NCBI RefSeq assembly: GCF_023149035.1
Contig: NZ_JAHXMY010000002.1
Coordinates: 62,001 to 126,000 of the forward strand
DNA from: Microbacterium sp. EYE_78
Lineage (GTDB): Bacteria > Actinomycetota > Actinomycetes > Actinomycetales > Microbacteriaceae
Direction: 5' to 3'
DNA: 64,000 bases
The notes beneath the pieces were generated by a model that was not told the DNA's origin, made no database searches, and saw nothing but the letters and a program-made list of their open reading frames with translations. The translations under genes were made by a program, and so were the position numbers. Of this stretch, positions 8,544-17,247 are shown in pieces (positions within the stretch are counted from its first letter, which is position 1; every line of letters begins with the position of its first letter).

Positions 8544-10351
8544 GCACCGTCACGGGCACCAGCGGCGAAGACCGCTCCGACTACACCCGAGAGGAGAGCC
8601 GGCAGATCCGGCGGCGTTCGCTGCGTCTGCTCGGCTCGCTCGTCACGCCGCTGAAGCTGCAGCTCGTGGTCGCGGGCATCGTCCTGGTGATCTCGACGAT
8701 CCTGCGCGTGGCGGGGCCGGCGCTCGTGGGCTTCGGCATCTCGAACGCACTGCCGGCCGTGCAGGAGCAGGCGGACTGGATGCCGACGATCATGGTCGTC
8801 GCGCTCTTCCTCGTCACCGCCGTCGGCGGAGCGGCGCTCATCGGCTGGTACGCCGTCGTCGTGGCACGCCTCACCCAGGCGGTCATGCTGGACCTGCGCA
8901 AGCGGATCTTCCTGCACACGCAGAAGCTGAGCCTCGAGTTCCACGAGTCCTACACGTCGGGGCGGATCATCTCCCGCCAGACGAGCGACCTCGACACCAT
9001 CCGCGAGCTGCTCGATGGCGGTCTCAACGAGCTCGTGTCGGGGCTGCTGTACGGCGGGTTCACCCTCGTCGCGCTGATCCTGCTCGACTGGCAGTCGGGC
9101 GTGATCCTGGCGGCGATGGGCATCCCGCTGTTCTTCCTGATGCGCTGGTTCTACCTGCGTTCGCAGGTCGTCTACCGCGAGTCCCGTGTGGTCAGCGCCA
9201 AGGTGATCGTCAAGTTCGTCGAGTCGATGACCGGCATCCGTGCCGTCAAGGCGTTCCGAAAGGAGCCGGCGAACGACACCGAGTTCGGTGGCCTCTCGAG
9301 CGACTACCGCGACATCAACATGCGTTCGATCCGCCTGTTCGGCACGTTCGAGCCCGCGATGATGGCCCTGGCATCCGTCGCCCTCGCGGCGGTCGTCATG
9401 TGGGGCGGCCTGCGCGTCGTGAGCGGCGCGCTCGAGCTCGGCTTCCTGCTGTCGGCGGTGCTGTACGTGCGGAACTTCTTCGCCCCGATGCAGGAGGTGG
9501 CGTTCTTCCTGAACTCCTACCAATCGGCGACGGCGGCGCTCGAGAAGGTCTCCGGCGTGCTCGAGGAGTCGCCGACCGTGCCCGACCCGACCCGTCCGGT
9601 CGACCTGCGCGAGGCGCGCGGGCACCTGCGGTTCGACGACGTCACCTTCGGCTACTCGGACGCGAAGACGATCCTGCCGGACTTCCGACTCGACATCCCC
9701 GCGGGGCAGACGATCGCTCTCGTGGGCACGACCGGTGCCGGCAAATCGACGCTCGCCAAGCTCATCGCGCGCTTCTACGACCCGACGAAGGGCGCCGTCA
9801 CCCTCGACGGCGTCGACCTGCGCGAGCTGCACCCGAAGGACCTGCGACGAGCCATCGTGATGGTCACACAGGAGGCGTACCTGTTCAGCGGGACCGTCGC
9901 CGACAACATCGCGCTCGGCAAGCCCGAGGCGACGATGGACGAGATCGAGGCCGCGGCGCGCGCCGTCGGCGCGCACGCCTTCATCGAGAAGCTACCGGAC
10001 GGGTACGGCACGGACGTCAACAAGCGCGGCGGCCGCGTGTCGGCGGGACAGCGTCAGCTGATCTCGTTCGCGCGCGCCTTCCTCGCCGACCCGGCGGTGC
10101 TCATCCTCGACGAGGCCACGGCGTCGCTCGACATCCCGAGCGAGCGGCAGATCCAGGAGGCCCTCGGCACCCTGCTCGCCGACCGGACCGCGATCATCAT
10201 CGCCCACCGTCTGTCGACGGTCGCGATCGCCGACCGCGTGCTGGTGATGGAGCATGGGCGCATCATCGAGGACGACACCCCCGACGCGCTCATCGCGGGC
10301 ACGGGCAAGTTCGCCCAGCTGCACCGCGCCTGGCGCGAATCGCTCGTCTGA
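8540..10351 (+). CDS. ABC exporter half-transporter, catalytic partner
   Basis: This 603-residue partner starts at a GTG overlapping the preceding stop (GTGA). It has a soluble N-terminus with Arg-rich helices, a six-helix membrane domain and an ATPase domain with Walker [10 protein letters not shown]. The signature is VSAGQRQ (slightly off the LSGGQ consensus), and the Walker B has Leu-Asp-Glu525, the catalytic base. With the preceding subunit it should form a heterodimer with one active and one degenerate ATP site. A strong terminator follows 18 bases after the stop, so the operon ends here. Confidence 0.9.
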   Translation: MSTVTGTSGEDRSDYTREESRQIRRRSLRLLGSLVTPLKLQLVVAGIVLVISTILRVAGPALVGFGISNALPAVQEQADWMPTIMVVALFLVTAVGGAALIGWYAVVVARLTQAVMLDLRKRIFLHTQKLSLEFHESYTSGRIISRQTSDLDTIRELLDGGLNELVSGLLYGGFTLVALILLDWQSGVILAAMGIPLFFLMRWFYLRSQVVYRESRVVSAKVIVKFVESMTGIRAVKAFRKEPANDTEFGGLSSDYRDINMRSIRLFGTFEPAMMALASVALAAVVMWGGLRVVSGALELGFLLSAVLYVRNFFAPMQEVAFFLNSYQSATAALEKVSGVLEESPTVPDPTRPVDLREARGHLRFDDVTFGYSDAKTILPDFRLDIPAGQTIALVGTTGAGKSTLAKLIARFYDPTKGAVTLDGVDLRELHPKDLRRAIVMVTQEAYLFSGTVADNIALGKPEATMDEIEAAARAVGAHAFIEKLPDGYGTDVNKRGGRVSAGQRQLISFARAFLADPAVLILDEATASLDIPSERQIQEALGTLLADRTAIIIAHRLSTVAIADRVLVMEHGRIIEDDTPDALIAGTGKFAQLHRAWRESLV

Positions 10352-10369
10352 CGCGACGCTGACACGCAG

Positions 10370-10408
10370 ACGGATGCCGGGGCCCGAGATCGGGGCCCCG
10401 GCATCCGT
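10370..10408 (+). terminator. Terminator of the exporter operon
   Basis: A perfect 16-bp GC-rich stem (10370-10385 with 10393-10408) surrounds a 7-base loop. Both arms carry the genome's frequent GGATGCC word as an inverted pair. Confidence 0.85.
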
Positions 10409-10478
10409 CGTTCGTGCGGGCGCCGTGCTGGGTGCCCGCGGCGGGTGGCGGGCCGGCGCCGGGTTGGCGTGCCGGCGC

Positions 10479-10554
10479 CGGATTCGGAGAATGTCGCTGC
10501 GTTCGGACGAGGACGCCTCACCTGGTCCGAATTTGACGCACATCTCCGAATCCG
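10479..10554. repeat. Nested palindrome, left flank of the DUF559 gene
   Basis: Outer arms CGGATTCGGAGA (10479-10490) and its exact complement (10543-10554) enclose an inner pair TTCGGAC (10502-10508) and GTCCGAA (10525-10531). The TTCGG word is thus repeated about 19 bases apart, twice forward and twice reversed. A 35-base stretch (10526-10560) recurs at 11582-11616 with four mismatches in the same orientation. It may also act as a transcription terminator for the DUF559 gene, which ends 31 bases away. Confidence 0.75.
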
Positions 10555-10585
10555 ATGACGGGCGCCCGACGCGCGATCGGGCACG

Positions 10586-11425
10586 TCAGCGGGCGGCGAG
10601 GTGCGCGCCTTGCGCGATCGCGCGTCCGATCGCGCGCTCGACGACGGGCCAGCGATGCAGCACCTCGACGTACGTGAATCGCAGGACCGTGTAGCCCCGC
10701 GCGACGAGCTCGCGGTCATGCGCGACGTCGCGGGTGCGGTCGGCGCTGGTCGAGTGGAACGCGAAGCCGTCGAGCTGCACCACCAGCCGTTCGCCGATCA
10801 GCGCGTCGACCCGGCGGCCGGCGACCGGTACCTGGAACCGCAGTGCAAGGCCGAGGGGACGCATCCGCACCGCGAAAATGGTCTCGAGCCCTGAGTCGTG
10901 CAGGCCGCTGACCTCCGCGCAGAGTCCACGGGCGGATGCCGACCGCCACCGCACGCGCGCGAGCTCCGCGGGCGTCAACGCCTCGAGGCGGCACGCAGAC
11001 TCCCAGAGCACGACCGCGGTCTCGGGATCCGCGCATGCGGCCACATGATCGAGGGTGTCCTCGATGGATTCGATCAGCGTGGTTCGGGAGGCGGGGACGA
11101 TGGGCGACGTCCAATGGACGACCGCATCCGCGCGAGGAGCCTCGGCGTGCGGGAGCACGTGCAGGTGAAGACGGTCGTCAGCCCCCGGTGGCATCCACCA
11201 GCCGCGATGCCGCGCGGCGGAGACGCAGGCGAGTCGCGCCGTCGACGACGCCGCCGCACGCAGGTCGGGTGGTGCAGCCCGCGTCGCGAGCCACGATCGC
11301 CGTATCCGCTGCAGATCGCCGCGCGCGACGGCCGTCCGCAGCGCTCGCGGTGATGCGCCCGCCGCGAGCAGGACGGAGCGGTGAACGATCCCGCCGTGCG
11401 CATCGACGAGGGCGCGGTGATCCAT
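10586..11425 (-). CDS. DUF559 (Vsr/MTES_1575-like) endonuclease-domain protein
   Basis: This 279-residue protein starts MDHRALVDAHGG. It has an N-terminal winged-helix-like part (the Arg-Ala-Leu-Arg-Thr-Ala-Val-Ala-Arg-Gly-Asp-Leu segment common to actinobacterial AbiEi-like and DUF559 proteins). The C-terminal DUF559 domain contains Arg-Val-Asp-Ala-Leu-Ile, Leu-Asp-Gly-Phe-Ala-Phe-His, and Arg-Asp-x5-Arg-x-Leu-x-x-x-Gly-Tyr-Thr-Val-Leu-Arg-Phe-Thr. Those elements match the restriction-endonuclease-like core of the family. No catalytic activity is established for most members. It stands alone and is bracketed by two related nested palindromes, which suggests the repeats and the nuclease-like gene belong together. 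It holds four GGATGC/GCATCC words, so it does not look recently acquired. Confidence 0.8.
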   Translation of the reverse strand: MDHRALVDAHGGIVHRSVLLAAGASPRALRTAVARGDLQRIRRSWLATRAAPPDLRAAASSTARLACVSAARHRGWWMPPGADDRLHLHVLPHAEAPRADAVVHWTSPIVPASRTTLIESIEDTLDHVAACADPETAVVLWESACRLEALTPAELARVRWRSASARGLCAEVSGLHDSGLETIFAVRMRPLGLALRFQVPVAGRRVDALIGERLVVQLDGFAFHSTSADRTRDVAHDRELVARGYTVLRFTYVEVLHRWPVVERAIGRAIAQGAHLAAR

Positions 11426-11535
11426 ACCGACAGTGTGCCGACGCGAGGCATCCGCACCTCCGCTCGGCCCACTGCAGCGGAGGATACCCGCCCGGATCCC
11501 GATGTGCAGAAGCCTTCGAGCCGACATTCCGTCAC

Positions 11536-11610
11536 CGGATTCGGAGATCGTCACCGGATTCGGGCCGAAATTGCATTCCAATCCGAATCCGGCGCACATC
11601 TCCGAATCCG
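11536..11610. repeat. Nested palindrome, right flank of the DUF559 gene
   Basis: Outer arms CGGATTCGGAGA (11536-11547) and complement (11599-11610) are identical to those of the left flank. The inner arms are CCGGATTCGG (11554-11563) and CCGAATCCGG (11583-11592), with 6-base internal loops on each side. The word GGATTCGG thus occurs twice forward 18 bases apart and twice reversed. The element lies 110 bases upstream of the DUF559 start and 45 bases past the GH31 stop, so it may also terminate the xyloside operon. Confidence 0.75.
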
Positions 11611-11654
11611 ACGACGTCGGAGGGGTGAGAAAGGCGCTCGGCACGCCGGACGCG

Positions 11655-13892
11655 TCAGCCGGTGACCTCCGTCAGGTCGACGGTGAACGTCTCGGCGCGG
11701 CCGTCGGGGGTGGTCACGGTCACCTCGCGTGAGCCGGAGCCGCCCGCGAAGACCCGCAGCCGCAGGCCGTCGAGGTAGTCGTAGTCCGGGCGGTCGGTGC
11801 GCGAACCCCAGGGGATCACCGCGCCGGGCCGGGCGTACAGCGGCAACGAGAAGACGTCGTGGGTCTCGCGGCGCCAGCGCCCGCCCTCGACCGTCTCGCC
11901 GGTGAGCAGGCTGGTCCAGGTGCCCTCGGGCAGGTAGAACTCGACCTCGCCGTCCGCCGACATGACGGGTGCGACCATCAGCTCCGAGCCGAGCATGAAC
12001 TGCCGGTCGAGGTAGGCGACGCTCGGGTCTTCGGGGAACTCCAGCTGCAGCGGACGGAAGACGGGGACGCCGGTGGCCGCCGCATCCCGCCCCGCCTGGT
12101 ACAGGTAGGGCATCAGCTGCAGCTTCAGGTGCGTGAAGCGACGCGTCACCTCGACGGCTTCGTCGTCGAAGTTCCACGGCACGCGGTACGAGCTGGAGCC
12201 GTGGAAGCGGCTGTGCGTGCTCAAGAGTCCGAACGCCGTCCAGCGCTTGTAGACGAGTGGATCGGGTGTGCCCTCGAACCCGCCGATGTCATGGCTCCAG
12301 TGGGCGAAGCCGCTGAAGGCGAGCGACAGGCCGCCGCGCAGGGTCTCGGCCATCGAGGGGAACGTCGAGGTGTTGTCGCCGCCCCAGTGCACCGGCATCT
12401 GCTGGCCGCCGGCGGTCGCCGAGCGGGCGAAGAGCACCGCCTCGCCCTCGCCGCGCGCCCCGACGAGCACGTCGTGCACCGCACGGTTGTACAGCTGCGT
12501 GTAGAGGTTGTGCATGCGCTCGGGGTCGGAGCCGTCGGCCCAGGCGACGTCGACGGGGATCCGCTCGCCGAAATCGGTCTTGAAGCAGTCGACGCCCTGA
12601 TCGACCAGCGCGCGGAGCTTCGACTGGTACCAGGCCGTGGCATCCGGGTTCGTGAAGTCCACGAGACCCATGCCGGCCTGCCACTTGTCCCACTGCCACA
12701 CCGTGCCGTCGGGCCGCGTGACGAGGTAGCCGGCCGCTGCCGCCTCGGCGAACAGGGGCGAGCGCTGCGCGATGTAAGGGTTGATCCAGACGCTGACCCG
12801 CAGGTCTTTCGCGTGCAGGCGCTCGAGCATGCCGTCGGGGTCGGGGAAGACCCGCGGGTCCCACTCGAAGTCGCACCAGTTGAACTCGCGCATCCAGAAG
12901 CAGTCGAAGTGGAAGACCGACACCGGCAGCTCGCGCTGGGCCATCTCGTCGATGAACGAGGTCACGGTCGCCTCGTCGTAGTCGGTGGTGAACGAGGTCG
13001 ACAGCCACAGGCCGTACGACCACGCGGGGACGACCGCCGCGCGACCGGTCAGCTGCGTGTAGCGGGCCAGGACGTCCTTCGGGGTCGGCCCCGCGAAGAC
13101 GAAGTACTCGAGCGCCTCGCCCGAGACGGCGAACTGCACCCGCTCGACCGACTCCGAGCCGACCTCGAACGACACGTGCCCGGGGTCGTTCACGAGCACG
13201 CCGTAGCCGCGGCTGGTCAAGTAGAACGGCACGTTCTTGTACGCCTGCTCGCTCGACGTGCCGCCGTCGGCGTTCCAGATGTCGACGGTCTGCCCGTTCT
13301 TCACGAGCGGTCCGAAGCGCTCGCCGAGGCCGTAGACGAGCTCGCCCACGCCGAGATCGAGCTGCTCGCGGACGTAGCTCGCCGCGCGGGGGAGGTGCAT
13401 GCCGCTGACGGTCTCGCCCGGCATCCCCGGGTCGACCTGCGCGTCGGCGTCGACGCCCAGCCAGGCGGGCGCCCGGAAGCCGCTGCCGGTGATCCGAGCG
13501 CCGTCGACCTCGAAGTCGAGCCCCCACGGCGCCCCGCGACGGACGCGCGCGGTCAGGCGCCCGGCCTGCAGCACACCCTCATCGCGGGTGACGGATGCCG
13601 CGCCCGCGCCGCCTGCGACCGCGCCCGGCAGCGCGAAGCCGTCGTGCCGCCGTCCGCCGACGTGGCGCTCGATCCGCACCCGGACGACACCCTCGAGCGG
13701 CGAGGACAGCGTGGCGGTCAGGACCGGACGGTTCAGCGTGTCACCCCGGTGACCGATGATCGCCGTGGTCGCCGAGACGACGACCGCCTCACCGTCGGTC
13801 GGGTGCGAACCGGCCTCGATGTCGTAGGCCTCCTGCGCGAAGAGCGGGCTGACGCCCGGACGCAGCTGCCAGAAACCATCGGTGAACTTCAT
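11655..13892 (-). CDS. yicI: GH31 alpha-xylosidase (YicI type)
   Basis: This 745-residue cytoplasmic enzyme is predicted to release alpha-linked xylose from xyloglucan oligosaccharides. The GH31 nucleophile is Asp440 in Lys-Thr-Asp-Phe-Gly-Glu-Arg-Ile-Pro and the acid/base is Asp506 in Trp-Gly-Gly-Asp-Asn-Thr. The nucleophile context and the Phe-Asn-Trp-Cys-Asp-Phe-Glu-Trp stretch match Escherichia coli YicI more than alpha-glucosidases. There is no signal peptide. Its ATG shares a base with the TAA of the upstream permease gene, making it the last gene of an ABC-transporter operon, consistent with uptake before hydrolysis. Confidence 0.9.
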   Translation of the reverse strand: MKFTDGFWQLRPGVSPLFAQEAYDIEAGSHPTDGEAVVVSATTAIIGHRGDTLNRPVLTATLSSPLEGVVRVRIERHVGGRRHDGFALPGAVAGGAGAASVTRDEGVLQAGRLTARVRRGAPWGLDFEVDGARITGSGFRAPAWLGVDADAQVDPGMPGETVSGMHLPRAASYVREQLDLGVGELVYGLGERFGPLVKNGQTVDIWNADGGTSSEQAYKNVPFYLTSRGYGVLVNDPGHVSFEVGSESVERVQFAVSGEALEYFVFAGPTPKDVLARYTQLTGRAAVVPAWSYGLWLSTSFTTDYDEATVTSFIDEMAQRELPVSVFHFDCFWMREFNWCDFEWDPRVFPDPDGMLERLHAKDLRVSVWINPYIAQRSPLFAEAAAAGYLVTRPDGTVWQWDKWQAGMGLVDFTNPDATAWYQSKLRALVDQGVDCFKTDFGERIPVDVAWADGSDPERMHNLYTQLYNRAVHDVLVGARGEGEAVLFARSATAGGQQMPVHWGGDNTSTFPSMAETLRGGLSLAFSGFAHWSHDIGGFEGTPDPLVYKRWTAFGLLSTHSRFHGSSSYRVPWNFDDEAVEVTRRFTHLKLQLMPYLYQAGRDAAATGVPVFRPLQLEFPEDPSVAYLDRQFMLGSELMVAPVMSADGEVEFYLPEGTWTSLLTGETVEGGRWRRETHDVFSLPLYARPGAVIPWGSRTDRPDYDYLDGLRLRVFAGGSGSREVTVTTPDGRAETFTVDLTEVTG

Positions 13893-14791
13893 TACTTGAC
13901 TGCTCCTGCGGTGATGCCCCGGGTGAGGGTGCGTTGGAAGATGAGGAAGAAGATGAGCGTCGGGATGATGCCGAGGAGGGCCGATGCGCTCGTGGTCGTG
14001 ACGTCCATGAGCCGGTCGCCCTGCAGCACGCTGATCGCGACGGGCACCGTCTGATTGGCATTCGACGCGAGGAACGTCAGCGGGATGAGGAACTCGTTCC
14101 ACGTCCAGATGAAGAAGAAGATGAGCAGCACCGACAGGGTGGGGCGGCTGATCGGGAAGACGACCCGCCACAGGATCTGCCAGCGGCTCGCGCCGTCGAG
14201 GGATGCCGCCTCGAGCACCTCCTTCGGGAACGTGCCGTACACCGAGCTCAGCAGGTACGTGCCGAACGCCGCCTGGATGACGACGAAGATGATGATGACC
14301 GCCCAGACGCTGTCGTAGAGCCCGACCTCTTTGAACATGTAGTACAGCGGGTACAGCAGCGCCTCCTGCGGCAGCAGGTTGGCGAGCAGGAACAGCAACA
14401 CGATCGAGGTGCGGTACTTCACGCGGCCGATCCCGATCGCGAACGCGTTCAGCATCGAGATGAGCACGGCGAGCACCGCGACGACACCCGAGATGAAGAT
14501 CGAGTTCCACACCTTCTCGGGGAAGTTCACGCGCTCCCAGAACCGACCGACACCGGTGAAGTCGAGCGCCTGCGGGAACGCGAGCGCGCCCGAGGTTGCG
14601 TAGTCCGCCGGGGACTTGAACGAATTGACGAGCACGAGGTAGAACGGCGCGAGGACCGCGAGGGCGCCGAGGGCGACCAGCAGCACGACGATCCAGTCGC
14701 GTCCGCGGGGCCGCGTCATCCCGCCTCGGGGGCGCGGCTTGCGCGTCGATGTGCGGGTGGTGACCGGGGGGAGCAGGGTGGAGGTCGCCAT
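13892..14791 (-). CDS. Sugar ABC permease (MalG/UgpE-like), xyloside operon
   Basis: This inner-membrane subunit of about 299 residues has six predicted helices and the permease EAA loop (Glu-Ala-Ala-Ser-Leu-Asp-Gly-Ala). It ends Ala-Gly-Ala-Val-Lys, typical of the MalG-like partner. An Arg-rich cytoplasmic N-terminus precedes the first helix. The ATG at 14791 overlaps the stop of the other permease gene; a GTG at 14794 would be in frame too. It works with the adjacent permease, the lipoprotein at 15813 and presumably a shared MsiK-type ATPase elsewhere, as no ATPase gene is in this operon. Confidence 0.9.
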   Translation of the reverse strand: MATSTLLPPVTTRTSTRKPRPRGGMTRPRGRDWIVVLLVALGALAVLAPFYLVLVNSFKSPADYATSGALAFPQALDFTGVGRFWERVNFPEKVWNSIFISGVVAVLAVLISMLNAFAIGIGRVKYRTSIVLLFLLANLLPQEALLYPLYYMFKEVGLYDSVWAVIIIFVVIQAAFGTYLLSSVYGTFPKEVLEAASLDGASRWQILWRVVFPISRPTLSVLLIFFFIWTWNEFLIPLTFLASNANQTVPVAISVLQGDRLMDVTTTSASALLGIIPTLIFFLIFQRTLTRGITAGAVK

Positions 14792-15756
14792 CACAGGCCC
14801 GCCCTTTCCTTGCGCTCGAGGGAGTTCTGCACGCGCACGAAGACGATCGACACGATGACGACGAGGATCGTCAGGACGGTGGCGATGGTCGCGCCGTACC
14901 CGACGTCGCGCTTGGTGAAGAACTCCTGATATGCGTAGTACGCCGGGACGAGGGTCGACCCCGCGGGGCCGCCGCGGGTGATGACGTAGACCGGGCCGAA
15001 GACCTTCAGCGCCGCGATGGTGCAGGTGAGGGTGACGACGAAGATCTCGGGCCGGATGATGCTCATGGTGATCGCGACGAAGCGCTGCCCCCAGTTCGCA
15101 CCGTCGAGCTCGGCGGCCTCGTAGAGCTCAGGGTCGACGCGCTGCAGCGCCGCCATGAAGACCACCACGGGGTAGCCGATCTGCACCCAGACGAGCACGA
15201 CCATGAGGACGATGAGCGCGGACGGCATCTGTCCGAGCCAGTCGATCGGGCCGATCCCGACGAGCCCCAGGATCTGGTTGAGCGCGCCGTCACCACCGGG
15301 TCGGACGATCCAGCCGATCACGATGCCGGCGACGGCGACCGGGAGGATCTGCGGCAGGTAGTACGTGGCGCGCAGGAAGCTCGCGAGCTTCCCGCCGAAC
15401 TTGCGCCCGATGACGTCGAACAGTGCCGCGGCGACGAAGAGCCCGACGACCGTCGGGACGACCACCATCGCGAGCACCATCCACACGGAGTTCGCGAACG
15501 AGGTCCAGAAGTCCTCGTCGACGAGGATCGCCGCCCAGTTCTCGAGCCCGATGAACTCGGGGGTCCCGACGCCGCGCCAGTCGGTGAAGGTGAGGACCAG
15601 GTTCCAGACGAGCGGGACGATGACGATGACGATGAGCAGTGCGAAGCCGGGCAGCAGATACAGCCAGTAGCCGGCGCGGCTGGTGCCGCGCTGGGGGATG
15701 GACGGCTCCTCGGGCGGGAGGGCCGTGCGCAGGGTGCGCGTGTCGGTGACGGTCAT
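14791..15756 (-). CDS. Sugar ABC permease (MalF/UgpA-like), xyloside operon
   Basis: This membrane protein of 321 residues has six predicted helices and the EAA motif Glu-Ala-Ala-Glu-Leu-Asp-Gly-Ala-Asn. It is the first permease of the operon and pairs with the MalG-like subunit that overlaps its stop. A hairpin (15775-15805) separates it from the preceding lipoprotein gene and probably lowers permease expression relative to the binding protein. The start is ATG 15756; the N-terminal 30 residues are hydrophilic, as is usual for this family. Confidence 0.9.
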   Translation of the reverse strand: MTVTDTRTLRTALPPEEPSIPQRGTSRAGYWLYLLPGFALLIVIVIVPLVWNLVLTFTDWRGVGTPEFIGLENWAAILVDEDFWTSFANSVWMVLAMVVVPTVVGLFVAAALFDVIGRKFGGKLASFLRATYYLPQILPVAVAGIVIGWIVRPGGDGALNQILGLVGIGPIDWLGQMPSALIVLMVVLVWVQIGYPVVVFMAALQRVDPELYEAAELDGANWGQRFVAITMSIIRPEIFVVTLTCTIAALKVFGPVYVITRGGPAGSTLVPAYYAYQEFFTKRDVGYGATIATVLTILVVIVSIVFVRVQNSLERKERAGL

Positions 15757-15774
15757 GAGTGACTCCGGGGTGAG

Positions 15775-15805
15775 GGGAGGGGCGGATGCGGCATCCGCCC
15801 CTCCC
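15775..15805 (-). terminator. Intra-operon hairpin between binding protein and permease
   Basis: A near-perfect palindrome (15775-15789 with 15791-15805) has GGATGC/GCATCC at its centre. Its place between the lipoprotein and permease genes suggests partial termination or mRNA 3' protection. Confidence 0.65.
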
Positions 15806-15812
15806 GGTCGGA

Positions 15813-17120
15813 TCAGCGGTAGTCCGCTGTGCCTTCGTCGTACTGCTCGCCGAGGTTCGCGGCGGTGGCCGCGGCATCCTGCGCTCCTGTGACGAGGCCC
15901 TGGAGCTCCTGGACGAGGACGTCGTAGAAGCCGGGCGCGGGCCAGTCGGGGTAGAACGAGAGGCCGTCCTCGTCGAGGATCCCGTTGAAGGTCTCGATCA
16001 GTGCGGCGCTCTTCTCGTCGGTGATGTCCGCGGGGTCGGCCGCGACCGGGACGCCACCGTTGTTGCCGATGATGGCCTGGATCTCGGGACGCATGGTGAT
16101 GTCGATGAACTCGTAGGCGAGCTCGGCGTTCGCCGCGTTCGCCGGGACGACCCACAGGTTGCCCGACGAGCCGAGCGACAGCTGCGACTCGGGGAACGAC
16201 GTCATCGACCATTCGAATCCGGTCGCCTCGGCCACGAAGCGGCCGTACCACCACGACCCGGACACGAAGATGGGCGAGGTCCCGTTGATGAACGAGACAC
16301 CGGCGTCCTCGGCGACGACGGACGAGACGTCGCTCGCGATGTACCCCTTGTCGACGTAGTCCGCGAGGGTCTCGGTCGCGTAGGTCACCTCGGGCCCGCT
16401 CCAGTCGACCGGGTTCGCGTACAGCTGGTAGTCGTCGACGAACGAACGGTCGCCCTGCGACAGCGCGAGCTGGTACCAGAGCTGGCCGAGGGGGTACTCA
16501 GCGCCCGCCTCGGCGAGCGGGGTCACGCCCTGCTCCACGAAGGCGTCGAGCACGTCCACGAACTCGGCGTAGGTCGTGGGGACCTCGAGGCCCGCCTCCT
16601 CGAACATGTCGAGGTTGTAGTAGACGCCGACGAACTCGCCGTAGTTCGGGATGCCGTACCAGGCGTCCCCACCCATGACGCCGTCCTCGCTGTACTTCGC
16701 CGTGGTCTGGAGCGACGGGGCCAGCTTGTCCGCCCACCCGTACTCGTCCACGGCGTCGGAGATGTCGGAGATGAGCCCGGTGCTCGCGAGGAAGCCGGCG
16801 GTCGCGTTGCCCTTGTTGAACTCCATGAGGTCGGGCGCGGCGTCGGTGTCGAGCACCTGGCTCGCGGTCTTCTGGATCTGCTCGAAGGACTTCTCCTCGA
16901 ACTCGACGGTCGCGCCGGTCTCCTCTTCGAAGACCTTGATCGCCTCATCCCAGGCCTTGCCCATCGCGCTGTCCGCGCTCTCGTAGTGCCAGAGGCGGAG
17001 GGTGTCGCCGTCGCCGCCGGCGTCACCTCCGCCGCCCGCGCATCCGCTCAGGGCGAGCCCCGCGGCGGAGAGGGTGGCGACCGCGGAGAGGGCCGCGGTG
17101 CGTCGTGTCATGCGTGCCAT
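15813..17120 (-). CDS. Sugar-binding lipoprotein (SBP family 1), xyloside operon
   Basis: This 435-residue extracellular lipoprotein has a Leu-Ser-Gly-Cys lipobox around residue 25 followed by a Gly/Asp-rich linker. The mature part has the family 1 layout (Leu-Trp-His-Tyr-Glu early, a Pro-Asp-Leu-Met-Glu-Phe-Asn segment, and a Gly-Ile-Pro-Asn-Tyr-Gly-Glu hinge). It presumably captures alpha-xylosylated oligosaccharides, inferred from the GH31 gene in the operon. The start ATG follows an AAGGAG site at good distance. Upstream sits a perfect LacI-type operator (17197-17210), so expression is probably repressed by the LacI protein encoded just upstream. Confidence 0.9.
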   Translation of the reverse strand: MARMTRRTAALSAVATLSAAGLALSGCAGGGGDAGGDGDTLRLWHYESADSAMGKAWDEAIKVFEEETGATVEFEEKSFEQIQKTASQVLDTDAAPDLMEFNKGNATAGFLASTGLISDISDAVDEYGWADKLAPSLQTTAKYSEDGVMGGDAWYGIPNYGEFVGVYYNLDMFEEAGLEVPTTYAEFVDVLDAFVEQGVTPLAEAGAEYPLGQLWYQLALSQGDRSFVDDYQLYANPVDWSGPEVTYATETLADYVDKGYIASDVSSVVAEDAGVSFINGTSPIFVSGSWWYGRFVAEATGFEWSMTSFPESQLSLGSSGNLWVVPANAANAELAYEFIDITMRPEIQAIIGNNGGVPVAADPADITDEKSAALIETFNGILDEDGLSFYPDWPAPGFYDVLVQELQGLVTGAQDAAATAANLGEQYDEGTADYR

Positions 17121-17196
17121 CGTCGGCACTCCTTTCTCAGTGACCAGAACGGTCGGTACTTCGGGTGGGGTGGTGCAGGTGCAGTGGAAGGCTTCG

Positions 17197-17210
17197 TCGA
17201 AGCGCTTCGA
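17197..17210. promoter_or_regulatory. LacI-family operator TCGAAGCGCTTCGA
   Basis: This perfect 14-bp palindrome has the central CG step usual for LacI-family sites. It lies 77 bases upstream of the xyloside binding-protein start. A one-mismatch version precedes the adjacent lacI gene (18306-18319). Confidence 0.75.
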
Positions 17211-17247
17211 TGACGGCGGTGCGAGCGTGCATGTCACCGCCTGTCGA

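Noticed and set aside
10479-11616. A conventional insertion sequence around the DUF559 gene
   Set aside because: There is no transposase motif. The flanking elements are palindromes in direct orientation rather than terminal inverted repeats, and no target duplication is visible.
11426-11644. N-terminal extension of the DUF559 gene
   Set aside because: The in-frame extension runs through the palindromic element and encodes non-family sequence. The natural start with domain alignment is ATG 11425.
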